Below are positions 35,285-44,270 of a stretch of DNA of 64,000 nucleotides, piece after piece. How positions within the stretch are numbered: position 1 is the first letter of the stretch; every line of letters starts with the position of its first letter. The position numbers and the translations under genes are program-made. This DNA comes from Gammaproteobacteria bacterium 42_54_T18 (GTDB lineage: Bacteria; Pseudomonadota; Gammaproteobacteria; Pseudomonadales; Ketobacteraceae): assembly GCA_002163245.1 (NCBI GenBank), contig MAAL01000050.1, positions 24,621 to 88,620 of the forward strand, in the 5' to 3' direction. The notes beneath the pieces were generated by a model. It ran no database searches. It saw nothing but the letters and a program-made list of their open reading frames with translations, and was not told where the DNA came from.

Positions 35285-36508
35285 ATGAATACGATGGAAT
35301 TGATACGAAAAAACGCACTTGTTGTTGGACTTGTGACATTACTTGCAGGTTGTGGTGGTGATAATGTACAGATTGCCCCCGATTGGGAGTCTTATGTAGT
35401 GCCGGAAACCCCCGTTTCTGTATTTACTACCAGTAACAAAGATATGACATTAGATGCATACAATGACCTAGTCACGGTTGGTAATGCAGGGTTTGATGAA
35501 GACCCAACAACCCCGGCTTATGATTCAGCACATAAAATTGTACTTGTTAAGCAAGATCGAAATGGAAACTTAATCTGGCAATCGCTGCTCGATTATCCAG
35601 GTGAGCGCTACACCGTGTATGGCGTTGAATCCGATGATAACGGTAACCTTTATGTCGTTGGTGACGGTTTTATCTTGGCTGCAGACAGCAACGGACAGCT
35701 ATTGTGGCAAGACACCTTTGAAGGACTTGGGCTTTCTGTAACCATCAAAAATGGTTTTGTTTACGTACCTGCGCGAACAACACGCATTTACGACCTAAAT
35801 GGTAACCTACAATCCACTATCGATAACGGTGACATATATCCTTGGGAAGTACAGGTTACTGATGACGGGTCAGTTATCCAAGCTACTTGGACTGCTATTA
35901 CACGTCATGATGCTGAAGGTAATTTAGTATGGAGTGTGAACGCTCCAAGTGACGTTACCGCAATGGCTCGTATTCAACTGGATAGCAGTGAAAATGTTTA
36001 TGTATCTTACCTATCGAACAACGGGTCTAGTGGCGGAGACAGTGCAGCGGCAAGAGTTGTTAAGATTGATACAAACGGTACGCAGCAATGGGCTCGGTTT
36101 ATTCCTGATAACCGCCCATCATCGAACTACTACAAATCCGGAAAAGTTCATTTGTTCTTAACTGCCAATGGGGATGTTCTTAACGTCACCGCAGGTACAA
36201 AAGGTCGACAGATCACCAAACTTAATAGTGATAATGGCCAAGTGATTTTTGAGAAAGTTCATTCTGGTGAAGGTGAGGGCGATAATGCTCACTTAACGGG
36301 TGATGACAAACTCATCATTGTTGGTAGCAGTAACCCTCAGCAATTCGACAGCAATGGAGAGCTACTTGCCACTGGTGATATGGCACAAACGCTTACGCGA
36401 AACACCTTGGCAGTGTATGGAAACACGTTCTTTGTTGGCGGTAACGTCACCAAAGATGCTGCAGGAAATGATATACGCGCACTGTATACCGCAGCATTCT
36501 CTGAATAA
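35285..36508 (+). CDS. beta-propeller lipoprotein (PQQ-like repeat type), copy A
   Basis: 407 residues from ATG 35285, where TAGGAG precedes; an upstream in-frame ATG at 35240 has none. Lipobox LLAGC gives an acylated Cys. The mature part has repeats of the form KxDxxGNLxW (VKQDRNGNLIWQSLL; RHDAEGNLVWSVNA; KIDTNGTQQWARF) alternating with NLYVVGDG-type strands, the signature of an eight-bladed PQQ/WD-like propeller without visible cofactor residues. Function unknown. Two relatives lie at 37491-39029 and 46616-47857. Followed by an intrinsic terminator. Confidence 0.85.
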   Translation: MNTMELIRKNALVVGLVTLLAGCGGDNVQIAPDWESYVVPETPVSVFTTSNKDMTLDAYNDLVTVGNAGFDEDPTTPAYDSAHKIVLVKQDRNGNLIWQSLLDYPGERYTVYGVESDDNGNLYVVGDGFILAADSNGQLLWQDTFEGLGLSVTIKNGFVYVPARTTRIYDLNGNLQSTIDNGDIYPWEVQVTDDGSVIQATWTAITRHDAEGNLVWSVNAPSDVTAMARIQLDSSENVYVSYLSNNGSSGGDSAAARVVKIDTNGTQQWARFIPDNRPSSNYYKSGKVHLFLTANGDVLNVTAGTKGRQITKLNSDNGQVIFEKVHSGEGEGDNAHLTGDDKLIIVGSSNPQQFDSNGELLATGDMAQTLTRNTLAVYGNTFFVGGNVTKDAAGNDIRALYTAAFSE

Positions 36509-36526
36509 AGTAAACAAGTAACATCA

Positions 36527-36560
36527 AAGCACGGTTCATTAAGTTGACCGTGCTTTTTTT
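36527..36560 (+). terminator. intrinsic terminator after lipoprotein A
   Basis: AAGCACGGT (36527-36535) and ACCGTGCTT (36547-36555) with an 11-base loop, then a run of seven T ending at 36560. Confidence 0.88.
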
Positions 36561-36660
36561 ATGCCCGCTAGAATGGCTTTTCGTCAAAATGCTTACATGG
36601 TAGATTGTGCGTATACTCTTGTAAAAACCTCAACACAGATTAGATGATAAGGATCAAACG

Positions 36661-37410
36661 ATGAAGCGACAGAACATTCTCATAACCGGCGCGAGCTCGG
36701 GGCTTGGTAAAGGCATGGCCATCAAGTTTGCAGAAATGGGTAGGGATTTAGCGTTATGTGCACGTAGAGTTGAGCGACTTGAGGAGTTAAAAGCAGAGCT
36801 AGAGAAAAAATACCCCACGATAAATGTCTATATCAGAGCACTGGATGTTGATGATCATGACCAGGTTTTTGAAGTATTCAAGGCTTTCAAAAAAGACATG
36901 GGAACTATTGATCGCGTTATCGTTAACGCTGGTATGGGTAAAGGTGCATCAATAGGTACGGGCTATTTTAAAGCGAACAAACAAACTGCGATCACCAACT
37001 TTGTATCTGCGTTGGCACAATGTGAAGCGGCTATGGAAATATTTAGAGAACAAAATGCCGGCCATCTAGTGACCATCTCGTCAATCAGTGCGGTTCGAGG
37101 GTTTCGTCGTGCAATGACGGTGTATGCCGCAACCAAAGCAGCAATAACATCGCTAAGTGAAGGTATTCGAGTGGATGTTCAAAACACACCGATTAAAGTC
37201 ACCACAGTACACCCTGGGTTTATCCGAAGTGAAATTAATGAAAAAGTAAAAACGGTACCGTTTATCGTTGATACAGAAACTGGCTGCAAGGCGCTCGTCA
37301 AATCTATCGAAAAAGAACCCGCTAACAGTTACGTACCTTCTTGGCCTTGGGCTTTGTTGCGCTACCCGATGAAAATCATGCCATTAAACATGCTTTCTAA
37401 GATGAGCTAA
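36661..37410 (+). CDS. classical short-chain dehydrogenase/reductase
   Basis: 249 residues. TGASSGLGKGMA cofactor motif, ARRVERLEELK (NADP preference suggested by the Arg pair), NAGMGKG, catalytic Ser in SSISAVRGF and YAATK (Tyr and Lys). HPGFIRSEI follows. The C-terminus PWALLRYPMKIMP is hydrophobic, as in acylglycerone-phosphate- or fatty-chain SDRs, so a lipid substrate is plausible. The gene stands alone between lipoproteins A and B. Confidence 0.92.
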   Translation: MKRQNILITGASSGLGKGMAIKFAEMGRDLALCARRVERLEELKAELEKKYPTINVYIRALDVDDHDQVFEVFKAFKKDMGTIDRVIVNAGMGKGASIGTGYFKANKQTAITNFVSALAQCEAAMEIFREQNAGHLVTISSISAVRGFRRAMTVYAATKAAITSLSEGIRVDVQNTPIKVTTVHPGFIRSEINEKVKTVPFIVDTETGCKALVKSIEKEPANSYVPSWPWALLRYPMKIMPLNMLSKMS

Positions 37411-37431
37411 TATCAGAGTGTGAAGCATATA

Positions 37432-37481
37432 AAGGGGGAAGAAAAGGTCCTTGTGATATAAAGGCCCGACTCTACCCCCTT
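37432..37481. terminator. possible terminator between convergent SDR and lipoprotein B
   Basis: AAGGGGG (37432-37438) pairs with CCCCCTT (37475-37481). The loop is long (36 bases) and contains a weaker nested stem, and no T-run follows, so the call is tentative. Confidence 0.4.
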
Positions 37482-37490
37482 GATACTTAT

Positions 37491-39029
37491 TTACAATGTA
37501 TGCTTCTCAACAACAATATTGCTCGCCTGAGTTCTCTTCTCGTCAATATGATAATCGCTATAATAGCCCTTTCCTAAAAGAGCGTATTCTAAACTATTGC
37601 TGAATGCTTCCCATGCAGAGTCTCCAACGAGGACGGTGGTGTTCTCATCGGTAATTAGTGCAGCGCTAGGGTACTCAATGGCGTATTTTGTACCTTTGCG
37701 TCGCTCTCCGTTTTCTCGGTTATAATAAAAAGTTCGAGCGTAGTTGTCGTTAATTGACGATAGATTGCAACCATTAAACGGGACAAATGTGCTGGTTGCC
37801 TCTATGCCGCTGTAACAATTTGTAGTCTCGTCGGATGGATCGTCATCACCTATGTACTCACCACGGAAGCCTCGAAAGGTGACTTGGATTTCTTCATTAA
37901 TTAGGGACAAGGATAGGGGGTAATAGAAATTGGCGATTAAACCTGTTTGGCTTGGGAATAGGCTACCATTAATGTCGTCTACCCATAGTCTTTCACCAGT
38001 GTTTCCGTCGAATTTGATGACAACAACATCAGCTCTAAGGGTTGATGTTCCATCAACGATTTTGACGTTACCATATCTTCCCGTGTAGGAACGAGTTCGT
38101 GTTGTTGTAAGGTAGATTTGATTGTTGTCATCAAAAACAAGGTTTGATGGACCAAATTCCCAATCAAAATATCCTTCAGTGTCACTTGTATCTTTCCGTG
38201 AAAAGAGATTTGAGTAATCCTCAACAAAGATAACGTCGCCTGTGGATTTTTCGATTTTTGCTAGTTGATGGGCGCAGTGAATAATAAGGTCATTATTTCC
38301 GTCAAAATACAAACCATTTAGTTCCTGGTCATTGCAACCAGTGATACCTAGCGTATAAAGATTTTCACTGGACCAAACCTGATTTAATTCCGAATCGTAG
38401 CCTTCAATAGCACTTCCGCCGAGATATGTACGATACAGATATGCATCACCTTGATTGTCCACGCTTATGCGTGATGTTCGTCCATCAAGAACCAGGTTGT
38501 TCACAATGTTAGCAGCGCTATCAATTACAACGAGTTCGTCATCGTCTTCTGTATCGATCAGAGCGAAAGCTTGTTGGTCTGTGACTACAATATCTCGAAC
38601 ACCGTGATTTAGCGGTGCTTCAATGAGTTGATGAGACGTACCGTTGGTCGTTGATGTAGCCCAAAGCGATTTGGCGCCATTGGGCGAATACCAGTTATCA
38701 ACCGTTAGCAACAATAGGTAGTCATCTGATAAGGGTACGGGTTTTACTGCATAGTCAAATTGATCGTATGGCACAGACCAAAGTAAATCTCCGTTACTCT
38801 GGTATTTTTGTAGTAGGCCTGAATAGTTGAATGTGTCGTCTTCGTTGTCAATGCGCTGGGCACCAGCGACATAGATGTTGTTATTGTTATCAATAGCACT
38901 GTTTATCGACATGGTGACTTCTGGGGTTTCGTGAATTGTTGTCCAGAGGAGTGTTGATGCACAGGCAGTTAATAATACGCATGCTGAAGTGGCTAGAACT
39001 ATATGGTTTATCGGTTTATTTCGATCCAT
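37491..39029 (-). CDS. beta-propeller lipoprotein, copy B
   Basis: 512 residues. Signal peptide with lipobox LLTAC. The mature sequence shares the repeat grammar of copies A and C: LQKYQSNGDLLWSVPYDQ, NNIYVAGAQR, DNQGDAYLYRTY, VVIKFDGNTGERLWVDD. It is longer by about 100 residues because of insertions between blades, several rich in Asp/Asn and carrying two pairs of Cys (CNDQ, HCAH; NCYSG, GCNL). Probably an outer-membrane or periplasm-facing lipoprotein; function unknown. Convergent with the SDR gene. Confidence 0.83.
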   Translation of the reverse strand: MDRNKPINHIVLATSACVLLTACASTLLWTTIHETPEVTMSINSAIDNNNNIYVAGAQRIDNEDDTFNYSGLLQKYQSNGDLLWSVPYDQFDYAVKPVPLSDDYLLLLTVDNWYSPNGAKSLWATSTTNGTSHQLIEAPLNHGVRDIVVTDQQAFALIDTEDDDELVVIDSAANIVNNLVLDGRTSRISVDNQGDAYLYRTYLGGSAIEGYDSELNQVWSSENLYTLGITGCNDQELNGLYFDGNNDLIIHCAHQLAKIEKSTGDVIFVEDYSNLFSRKDTSDTEGYFDWEFGPSNLVFDDNNQIYLTTTRTRSYTGRYGNVKIVDGTSTLRADVVVIKFDGNTGERLWVDDINGSLFPSQTGLIANFYYPLSLSLINEEIQVTFRGFRGEYIGDDDPSDETTNCYSGIEATSTFVPFNGCNLSSINDNYARTFYYNRENGERRKGTKYAIEYPSAALITDENTTVLVGDSAWEAFSNSLEYALLGKGYYSDYHIDEKRTQASNIVVEKHTL

Positions 39030-39415
39030 CGATTTCGTCCTTATTGTAGGTCGTTAATTTTTTGTTGTTTTTTTTGTAGGTTTGGTTGCTGATTTCTTAT
39101 TATTGGGTTTTATTTGCGTAGTAGACCTCCATGTGGAAAAGCCGCCTTCTTGGCTTAAATATAGGCTGAAGGAATCTTTCACGTGGCGCTATGGGTACCC
39201 TTCCAACACATTGAAGAGAATACACTGACGGCCAAGTCACGTCTATTTTTAGCCATAATGCATGGTTTGTAGTTAATAAGTCAATCAAGTAGGCTTCTTT
39301 TGATACTCAAATATGAGGTAAGTGTTTGAAGTGTGCAAGGTGTTGGAAAGCTTGGAAATGTTGCATACTCGAGATTCTGTAAAGTACACTGTTATGAGTA
39401 AGAAAAGGGAGCGTC
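39030..39415. other. intergenic region, no gene recognised
   Basis: A T-rich leader of lipoprotein B is followed by about 300 bases without a convincing frame. AAGCC...GGCTT at about 39137-39154 is a weak hairpin. Presumed promoters for lipoprotein B and the VOC gene lie here. Confidence 0.5.
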
Positions 39416-39790
39416 ATGCGTAAAATTAATGATTTCAAGCCCTTCATTCCATCTAATGATTTTGATGTTTCAAAGTCATTCTATGAATGTATGGGTTTTA
39501 AGATCAATTGGAGTAGCGAGGATCTATGTGAAGTTGATACCAGTTTTGGTTATCGATTTCTGTTGCAATCAGGTAATCATAAAAATTATTCTGAGAGCTT
39601 AATGCTTCACTTCATGGTTAATTCAGCCAAAGAGTGGTACGAACACTTTTCAAATGTTGGACTAGTTAACAAGTTTCCGGGAACAAAAGTCTCAGAGCCT
39701 GAATTAATGCCGTGGGGTCTTATTGTTACTCACGTATGGGATCCAGCAGGCACATTGTTACATTTTGCCGAAGAGCCCAATGTGGTGTAA
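39416..39790 (+). CDS. glyoxalase/bleomycin-resistance (VOC) superfamily protein
   Basis: 124 residues with paired beta-alpha-beta-beta-beta units: FKPFIPSNDFDVSKSFYECMGF, and VTHVWDPAGTLLHFAEEP at the end with its typical metal-site Glu region. LMLHFMVNSAKEWYEHF forms the middle. The usual first metal His is not present at the N-terminal strand, so it may be a binding protein rather than a metalloenzyme. GGGAGCGTC lies upstream of ATG. The 3' end overlaps a PEP-mutase-like remnant. Confidence 0.85.
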   Translation: MRKINDFKPFIPSNDFDVSKSFYECMGFKINWSSEDLCEVDTSFGYRFLLQSGNHKNYSESLMLHFMVNSAKEWYEHFSNVGLVNKFPGTKVSEPELMPWGLIVTHVWDPAGTLLHFAEEPNVV

Positions 39791-39954
39791 AACGCATTAG
39801 TGTGGGTGGTAGTATCGCTAGGGCTGCACTTGAGTTTGTTCGTGAGGCGGGTGAGGAAATGATAAATACGGGTACATTTTCTTTTGCTAATGAGCAATTT
39901 GGGCACGGTGATTTGTGCCAATTGTTTGATGAATGGCCTTATCGTAAAAAATAA
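39784..39954 (+). pseudogene. C-terminal fragment of an isocitrate lyase/PEP mutase-family protein
   Basis: In a frame shifted from the VOC gene, GVKRISVGGSIARAALEFVR and the following GTFSFANEQFGHGDLCQLF match the last 50 or so residues of 2-methylisocitrate lyase/PEP-mutase-family enzymes. There is no start codon, barrel or catalytic Cys region before it. Likely the residue of a deleted gene joined directly to the VOC gene end. Confidence 0.6.
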
Positions 39955-40061
39955 CAGGCATGGATTAGTCTTGCCGAACAAGTAGCCCGCAAATAAAATG
40001 TAATATATGGCTTATATTTCCACTAAAGGATAATGACTAGTGCAAGCATTAGTAGATGATT

Positions 40062-40724
40062 TTATCGAGATGAAGCAACCGCCCCCCGTATAACAATCAT
40101 GAGTATTTGCTGTTCTAGCACTTTTAGGCGTTCTTCGCGTTTGGTTTTATCCATATCCATGACATTAAGGATATAGGTGATCAACAAAGAAAAGATAACG
40201 TCTGATTCAAGTGAAAACTCTCCTAGCATCAACCCTTTTTTTGCCGCGGTCTGCTCCATGTTTTCTGCTAGATCCTGGCGCATAATCGACATGTCGCGAC
40301 GAATGATTTTTCGGTATTCAGGGTTGGGGTTAAACCATTGCATGATGAGTAACCGAAGCGCAGATTCAGATTCATTAATGCTAAGTAAAAACTGTTGAAG
40401 CAGTAGTTTTAGTGCTTTTGCTAGATCCTCATTCTGCATTTGTTTTCTGGCAGAGCGCGCCACACTTCGCAGGCGAGTGAGACTCTCTTCCACAAGGGCA
40501 ATGCCCAGCTCATCCATATCGGCAAAGTGATTGTAAATGGAAGGTGCTGCCATCCCGACAGATCTAGCCACTTCCCTTAAGCCAAGTTCACTTGGGCTAC
40601 GCCCTTCGTCTACTAACTGTAAGGCGGCCATCAGGATTCGGTGGCGGGTCTCTTCCTTACGACCTTTTCGGGACTGTGAGGGCTTACTGCTTTTGAGCTC
40701 AGTAACTGCTTTTGAAAGGGCCAT
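40062..40724 (-). CDS. TetR-family regulator, FabR/DesT-like
   Basis: 220 residues from ATG 40724 (MALSKAVTEL); an upstream TTG at 40754 is less likely. A basic leader precedes the helix-turn-helix, which reads LGLREVARSVGMAAPSIYNHFADMDELG. This strongly recalls FabR and DesT (LREVAREAGIAPTSFYRHF), repressors that sense acyl-CoA saturation. The C-terminal helical domain is typical for size. It is divergent from a fatty acyl-CoA reductase gene, and a palindrome similar in core (ACACTTGT) to FabR/DesT sites overlaps that promoter. Role: lipid-responsive repressor, by inference. Confidence 0.85.
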   Translation of the reverse strand: MALSKAVTELKSSKPSQSRKGRKEETRHRILMAALQLVDEGRSPSELGLREVARSVGMAAPSIYNHFADMDELGIALVEESLTRLRSVARSARKQMQNEDLAKALKLLLQQFLLSINESESALRLLIMQWFNPNPEYRKIIRRDMSIMRQDLAENMEQTAAKKGLMLGEFSLESDVIFSLLITYILNVMDMDKTKREERLKVLEQQILMIVIRGAVASSR

Positions 40725-40854
40725 AGGGACAACAACCTGATTTTTAGTCAACAAAACAAACAGGTGTTAGTCTAACGTTGCCACCCGTATAGCGCAACTA
40801 TACAGCGTATTCTGCCTGATATTATGGGTTGACTTATATATTTCTAAGCATTAC

Positions 40855-40878
40855 TTTAACTAACACTTGTTAGTTAAA
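40855..40878. promoter_or_regulatory. 24-bp perfect palindrome, TetR operator candidate
   Basis: Half-sites TTTAACTAACA and TGTTAGTTAAA (11 bp each) around a 2-bp centre (CT). It lies 12 bp before the reductase start and downstream of a weak promoter (TTGACT at 40829, TACTTT at 40852). GTTAG-T-CTAAC at 40766-40776 near the TetR promoter is a related half-site pair, suggesting autoregulation. Confidence 0.82.
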
Positions 40879-40890
40879 GAGGGTTTTATC

Positions 40891-42999
40891 ATGAATTATC
40901 TTATTACCGGTGGTACAGGCTTTATTGGTCGCTTCGTTATTGAAAGGCTTCTAACTATGCCAGAGGCCAATATTCACGTCTTGGTGCGCCCAGGGTCGGA
41001 AGGCAAACTGGATAACATTCGTGATTCCTTAGGTGCCAGCAAGGAAAGGCTATCTGAGCTTTGTGGAGACTTAACGGCACAGAATTTGGGTATCGCCGAA
41101 ACTGACCTGTTTAAGCTCAAGGGCAAGATAGATCATGTTTTCCACTTGGCGGCGATTTACGATTTAAACGCCGAAGCAGAACCGCAGCAAAAGGCCAATG
41201 TAGAAGGCACACGCCATGCACTGCAAGCAGCACAAACACTGAATGCGGGCTGTTTTCACCACGTGAGTTCAATCGCCGTGGCGGGAACCTACGCGGGGCG
41301 CTTTAATGAATCCATGTTTGAACAAGCCACAGGCCTAGATGACCCGTATTTTATTACCAAGCACCAGGCAGAGCGCTGCGTGAGAGAGGAGGCGGAGGTA
41401 CCTTATCGTATCTACCGACCATCGATGGTGGTGGGGCATTCAAAAACAGGGGAAATGGATAAAATTGATGGCCCTTATTATATGTTCCAGCTATTGGAAA
41501 CCCTGGGGCAAGCGTTACCAAGCTGGCTTCCTCTTATCGGCTTAGAAGGCGGTCAATTTAATATCGTCCCTGTGGATTATGTGGCAGAAGCCATGGTTCA
41601 TATTGCTCACCAACCAGAGCTTGATGGGCAATGTTTCCATTTAACCGATCCTGCTCATTACCGGCTTGGAGAATTATCCAATCTCATTTCAGCGCAGTCC
41701 AATAAACTACCTTCATTTGCTTGGGAAGTGCCTAACAGCGCTCTTAATTTGCTGCCGAAAAATGCCATCCCAGCATTAGCAACGCAAACGTGGGTTAAGA
41801 ACTTGATGGGGCGTCTTGGCATTGCGCCAAGTGCGTTGAGCTATGTGACGTACCCTACGACTTATGGCTGTTCTAACACCCAAATGGCATTGGCAAACAG
41901 TACGATAAAACCACCGGCGCTAGCAGATTACATGCCCGTGTTATGGCGCTATTGGAGAGAGTACTTATCACCACAAACAAAAAAAGCTGCCAACAAAAAA
42001 ACGGCTGCTGAGTTATCAAAAGAAAAAGTGCTGTTACGTAGGCCTGAGATTATGCCGTATTTTAAACGTGCCAAAGATCACTGGGCTTGGAATACCAAAA
42101 GTATTTTTAAATCCAGGAGCGCGCTAGAGGAGCGTGTTAATAATAAAGTGATTTTGCTCACTGGAGCTAGCTCTGGCATAGGCGCTGAAGTGGCACATCG
42201 ACTAGCGTTCGCAGGGGCAACAGTACTGTTGGTTGCCCGCTCAAAGGATACGTTAGAAGAGCTTGCCGAAGATATTCGAGATCATGGCGGCAACGCTTTT
42301 GCGTATCCGACAAATCTAGCTGATGGTGATGACTGCGACCGCGTATGTAAGTTAGTGACTGAAAAACATGGTGGCGTCGATATTTTGATTAATAATGCTG
42401 GGCGATCAATTCGCCGTTCTGTGAAATTCAGCTTTGATCGTTTTCATGATTATGAGCGCACCATGCAAATCAACTATTTTGGTTCTATTCGCATGGCGAT
42501 GAATTTGTTGCCAGGCATGTTGGAAAGGGACGACGGTCATATCGTGAATGTTTCAACGGTTGGCGTGCAGGCGAATCCTGCCCGTTTTTCAGCATATTTG
42601 GGATCGAAGTGGGCGCTAGAAGGGTGGAGTTGGGCGACAGCGAATGAACTTGCTCACACAGGTGTAACAATTTCTACAATTAATTATCCGTTGGTGCGTA
42701 CACCGATGATAGCCCCCACCAAGATTTATGATTATGTACCCGTCATGTCACCGGAAAAAGCCGTGGACTGGATGTTGGATATGATTGTTACGCGGAATAA
42801 GCGAAAAATCGGATCACTGGGGATAGCGGCACTTGGAATGTATTACCTGTTCCCGAAAATTTCAGAGACCGTTGTAAATGCAAGTTATCAAATGGTTTAT
42901 GAGGCACCACCAAAATCTGAACTTGAAAAACGTGAACGTAAAAAGTCAAAAAAACGACAAGAAGGGAACGTAAAGCCGATATTTAAGAATGTATCTTAA
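40891..42999 (+). CDS. fatty acyl-CoA reductase, two-domain (Marinobacter FACoAR type)
   Basis: 702 residues. The N-terminal extended SDR domain has GGTGFIG (residues 7-13) and Tyr153/Lys157 in YFITKHQ, with KIDHVFHLAAIYDLNAEAEP and GHSKTGEMDKIDGPYYMFQLL. The C-terminal classical SDR domain has TGASSGIG (424-431), NNAGRSIRRSVKFSFDRFHD and Tyr569/Lys573 in YLGSK. This order and these motifs match the Marinobacter reductase that converts acyl-CoA (and aldehydes) to alcohols for wax esters. ATG 40891 is supported by AGAGGG seven bases upstream. The C-terminus is Lys-rich. A wax synthase gene is not in the window. Confidence 0.93.
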   Translation: MNYLITGGTGFIGRFVIERLLTMPEANIHVLVRPGSEGKLDNIRDSLGASKERLSELCGDLTAQNLGIAETDLFKLKGKIDHVFHLAAIYDLNAEAEPQQKANVEGTRHALQAAQTLNAGCFHHVSSIAVAGTYAGRFNESMFEQATGLDDPYFITKHQAERCVREEAEVPYRIYRPSMVVGHSKTGEMDKIDGPYYMFQLLETLGQALPSWLPLIGLEGGQFNIVPVDYVAEAMVHIAHQPELDGQCFHLTDPAHYRLGELSNLISAQSNKLPSFAWEVPNSALNLLPKNAIPALATQTWVKNLMGRLGIAPSALSYVTYPTTYGCSNTQMALANSTIKPPALADYMPVLWRYWREYLSPQTKKAANKKTAAELSKEKVLLRRPEIMPYFKRAKDHWAWNTKSIFKSRSALEERVNNKVILLTGASSGIGAEVAHRLAFAGATVLLVARSKDTLEELAEDIRDHGGNAFAYPTNLADGDDCDRVCKLVTEKHGGVDILINNAGRSIRRSVKFSFDRFHDYERTMQINYFGSIRMAMNLLPGMLERDDGHIVNVSTVGVQANPARFSAYLGSKWALEGWSWATANELAHTGVTISTINYPLVRTPMIAPTKIYDYVPVMSPEKAVDWMLDMIVTRNKRKIGSLGIAALGMYYLFPKISETVVNASYQMVYEAPPKSELEKRERKKSKKRQEGNVKPIFKNVS

Positions 43000-43002
43000 G
43001 CA

Positions 43003-43416
43003 TTACTTCTTCTTTAACTTACTCGGATGCCTAGAGTGGTTCTTGCCCGCGATATGAAGTAAACGCCGAAATTTAGGACACTCCAAATGGCTAGGCGCGC
43101 TGCAAGCTGCCGCGTGTCGTAGCCCATTGCGCATAGACGTTAGCTCCTTGATTTTTTTGTCCAGCTCATCTGCCTTTTTCAACAGAAGTTGCCGGTTAAT
43201 CTCCAAGCCATCAGCCGTGAACATTTCCCCAATTTCATCCAGTGAAAACCCAGCGTTGCGCCCTAGAGAGATCAGCGCCAGTTGCTCTATAACGTCAGCA
43301 TCAAATAATCGACGTAAACCGTTTCTACCGCTAGAGCGGATAAGCCCTTTTTCTTCGTAGTAACGTAGGGTTGAGGCTGGTAACCCTGATGTTTTTGAGA
43401 CTTCACCGATATCCAC
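43003..43416 (-). CDS. MerR-family regulator
   Basis: 137 residues. Winged helix MDIGEVSKTSGLPASTLRYYEEKGLI with RNGLRRLFDADVIEQLALI, then the antiparallel dimer helix, and a short effector tail with Cys pair in AACSAPSHLECPKFRRLL that could bind a metal or sense redox state. It is divergent from tpm, and the shared region contains a classic MerR-type promoter facing tpm. The tail ends in a run of Lys. It converges with the acyl-CoA reductase gene (3-bp gap). Confidence 0.9.
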   Translation of the reverse strand: MDIGEVSKTSGLPASTLRYYEEKGLIRSSGRNGLRRLFDADVIEQLALISLGRNAGFSLDEIGEMFTADGLEINRQLLLKKADELDKKIKELTSMRNGLRHAAACSAPSHLECPKFRRLLHIAGKNHSRHPSKLKKK

Positions 43417-43440
43417 GATTTCTCCCTAAGCAATAAATGT

Positions 43441-43471
43441 TTGACCTAAAGTCGACTTGAGGTGATATGTT
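43441..43471 (+). promoter_or_regulatory. MerR-type promoter of tpm with 19-bp spacer and SoxR-box-like dyad
   Basis: TTGACC (43441-43446, -35) and TATGTT (43466-43471, -10) are 19 bp apart, the overlong spacer that MerR proteins correct. Between them lies a dyad with half-sites ACCTAAAGTC and GACTTGAGGT (43444-43463), one mismatched pair. It resembles the SoxR box at 17 of 20 positions. Confidence 0.8.
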
Positions 43472-43532
43472 ATCTCTCATTACTATTTAGGGCAATACAG
43501 CTCTGGTCAATCTACGGTGCGAAGGAATTACG

Positions 43533-44165
43533 ATGAAAGCAAATTTTTGGCATGAGAAATGGAATAAAGACGAAATACCGTTTCATGAAGGTGAAACAAA
43601 TCTGCAGCTTCTTGCCCACTTCGACAAACTAGCGTTACCAAAGGGTAGCCGTGTATTTTTACCGTTGTGCGGCAAGACGCGGGATATAGCCTGGTTACTT
43701 AATAAGGGGTATCGCGTTGTAGGGGCAGAGTTGAGTGAGCTCGCGATTAAAGCATTGTTCGAAGGCCTTGGTGTTGAACCGGATAAATCAACCGTTGGTG
43801 AATTGATTCATTACCGCGCACAAGACATTGATATATTTGTGGGTGATATCTTTAATGTATCCGCAGAACTTCTAGGATCAACTGATGCGATATATGATCG
43901 CGCTGCATTGGTTGCACTGCCAGAAACAATGCGAGATCAATACACTGCACATTTGATTAACGTCACTAATAAGGCACCGCAGTTATTGATTACCTACGCA
44001 TACAATCAACAGTTAATGGATGGCCCGCCGTTTTCAATCAGTGAAGAAGAGGTTAAGCGACATTATGCAGAGGCTTATCAGGTAGCGATTGTTGATAGCT
44101 TGGATGTGACAGGTGGACTGAAAGGGAAGGTGATGTCAGTTGAGACGACGTGGTTATTGAAATAA
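43533..44165 (+). CDS. tpm: thiopurine S-methyltransferase
   Basis: 210 residues, full length. N-terminal WHEKWNKDEIPFHEGETN, SAM-binding RVFLPLCGKTRDIAWLL and YRVVGAELSELAI, then DAIYDRAALVALPETMR. The enzyme moves methyl from SAM to thiols; bacterial forms also methylate selenium and tellurium oxyanions and have been linked to tellurite resistance. GAAGGAA precedes the ATG. Regulated, by context, by the divergent MerR gene. Confidence 0.94.
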   Translation: MKANFWHEKWNKDEIPFHEGETNLQLLAHFDKLALPKGSRVFLPLCGKTRDIAWLLNKGYRVVGAELSELAIKALFEGLGVEPDKSTVGELIHYRAQDIDIFVGDIFNVSAELLGSTDAIYDRAALVALPETMRDQYTAHLINVTNKAPQLLITYAYNQQLMDGPPFSISEEEVKRHYAEAYQVAIVDSLDVTGGLKGKVMSVETTWLLK

Positions 44166-44270
44166 ACTGGCTTTAGAGTTTAAGGGAATTGTGCGCCAAG
44201 TCTATAAAATTAAACTGTTCACTTGAAGTGGAGAGTTACCCACCTTACTGTTGTAACCGATGAAATGTAA

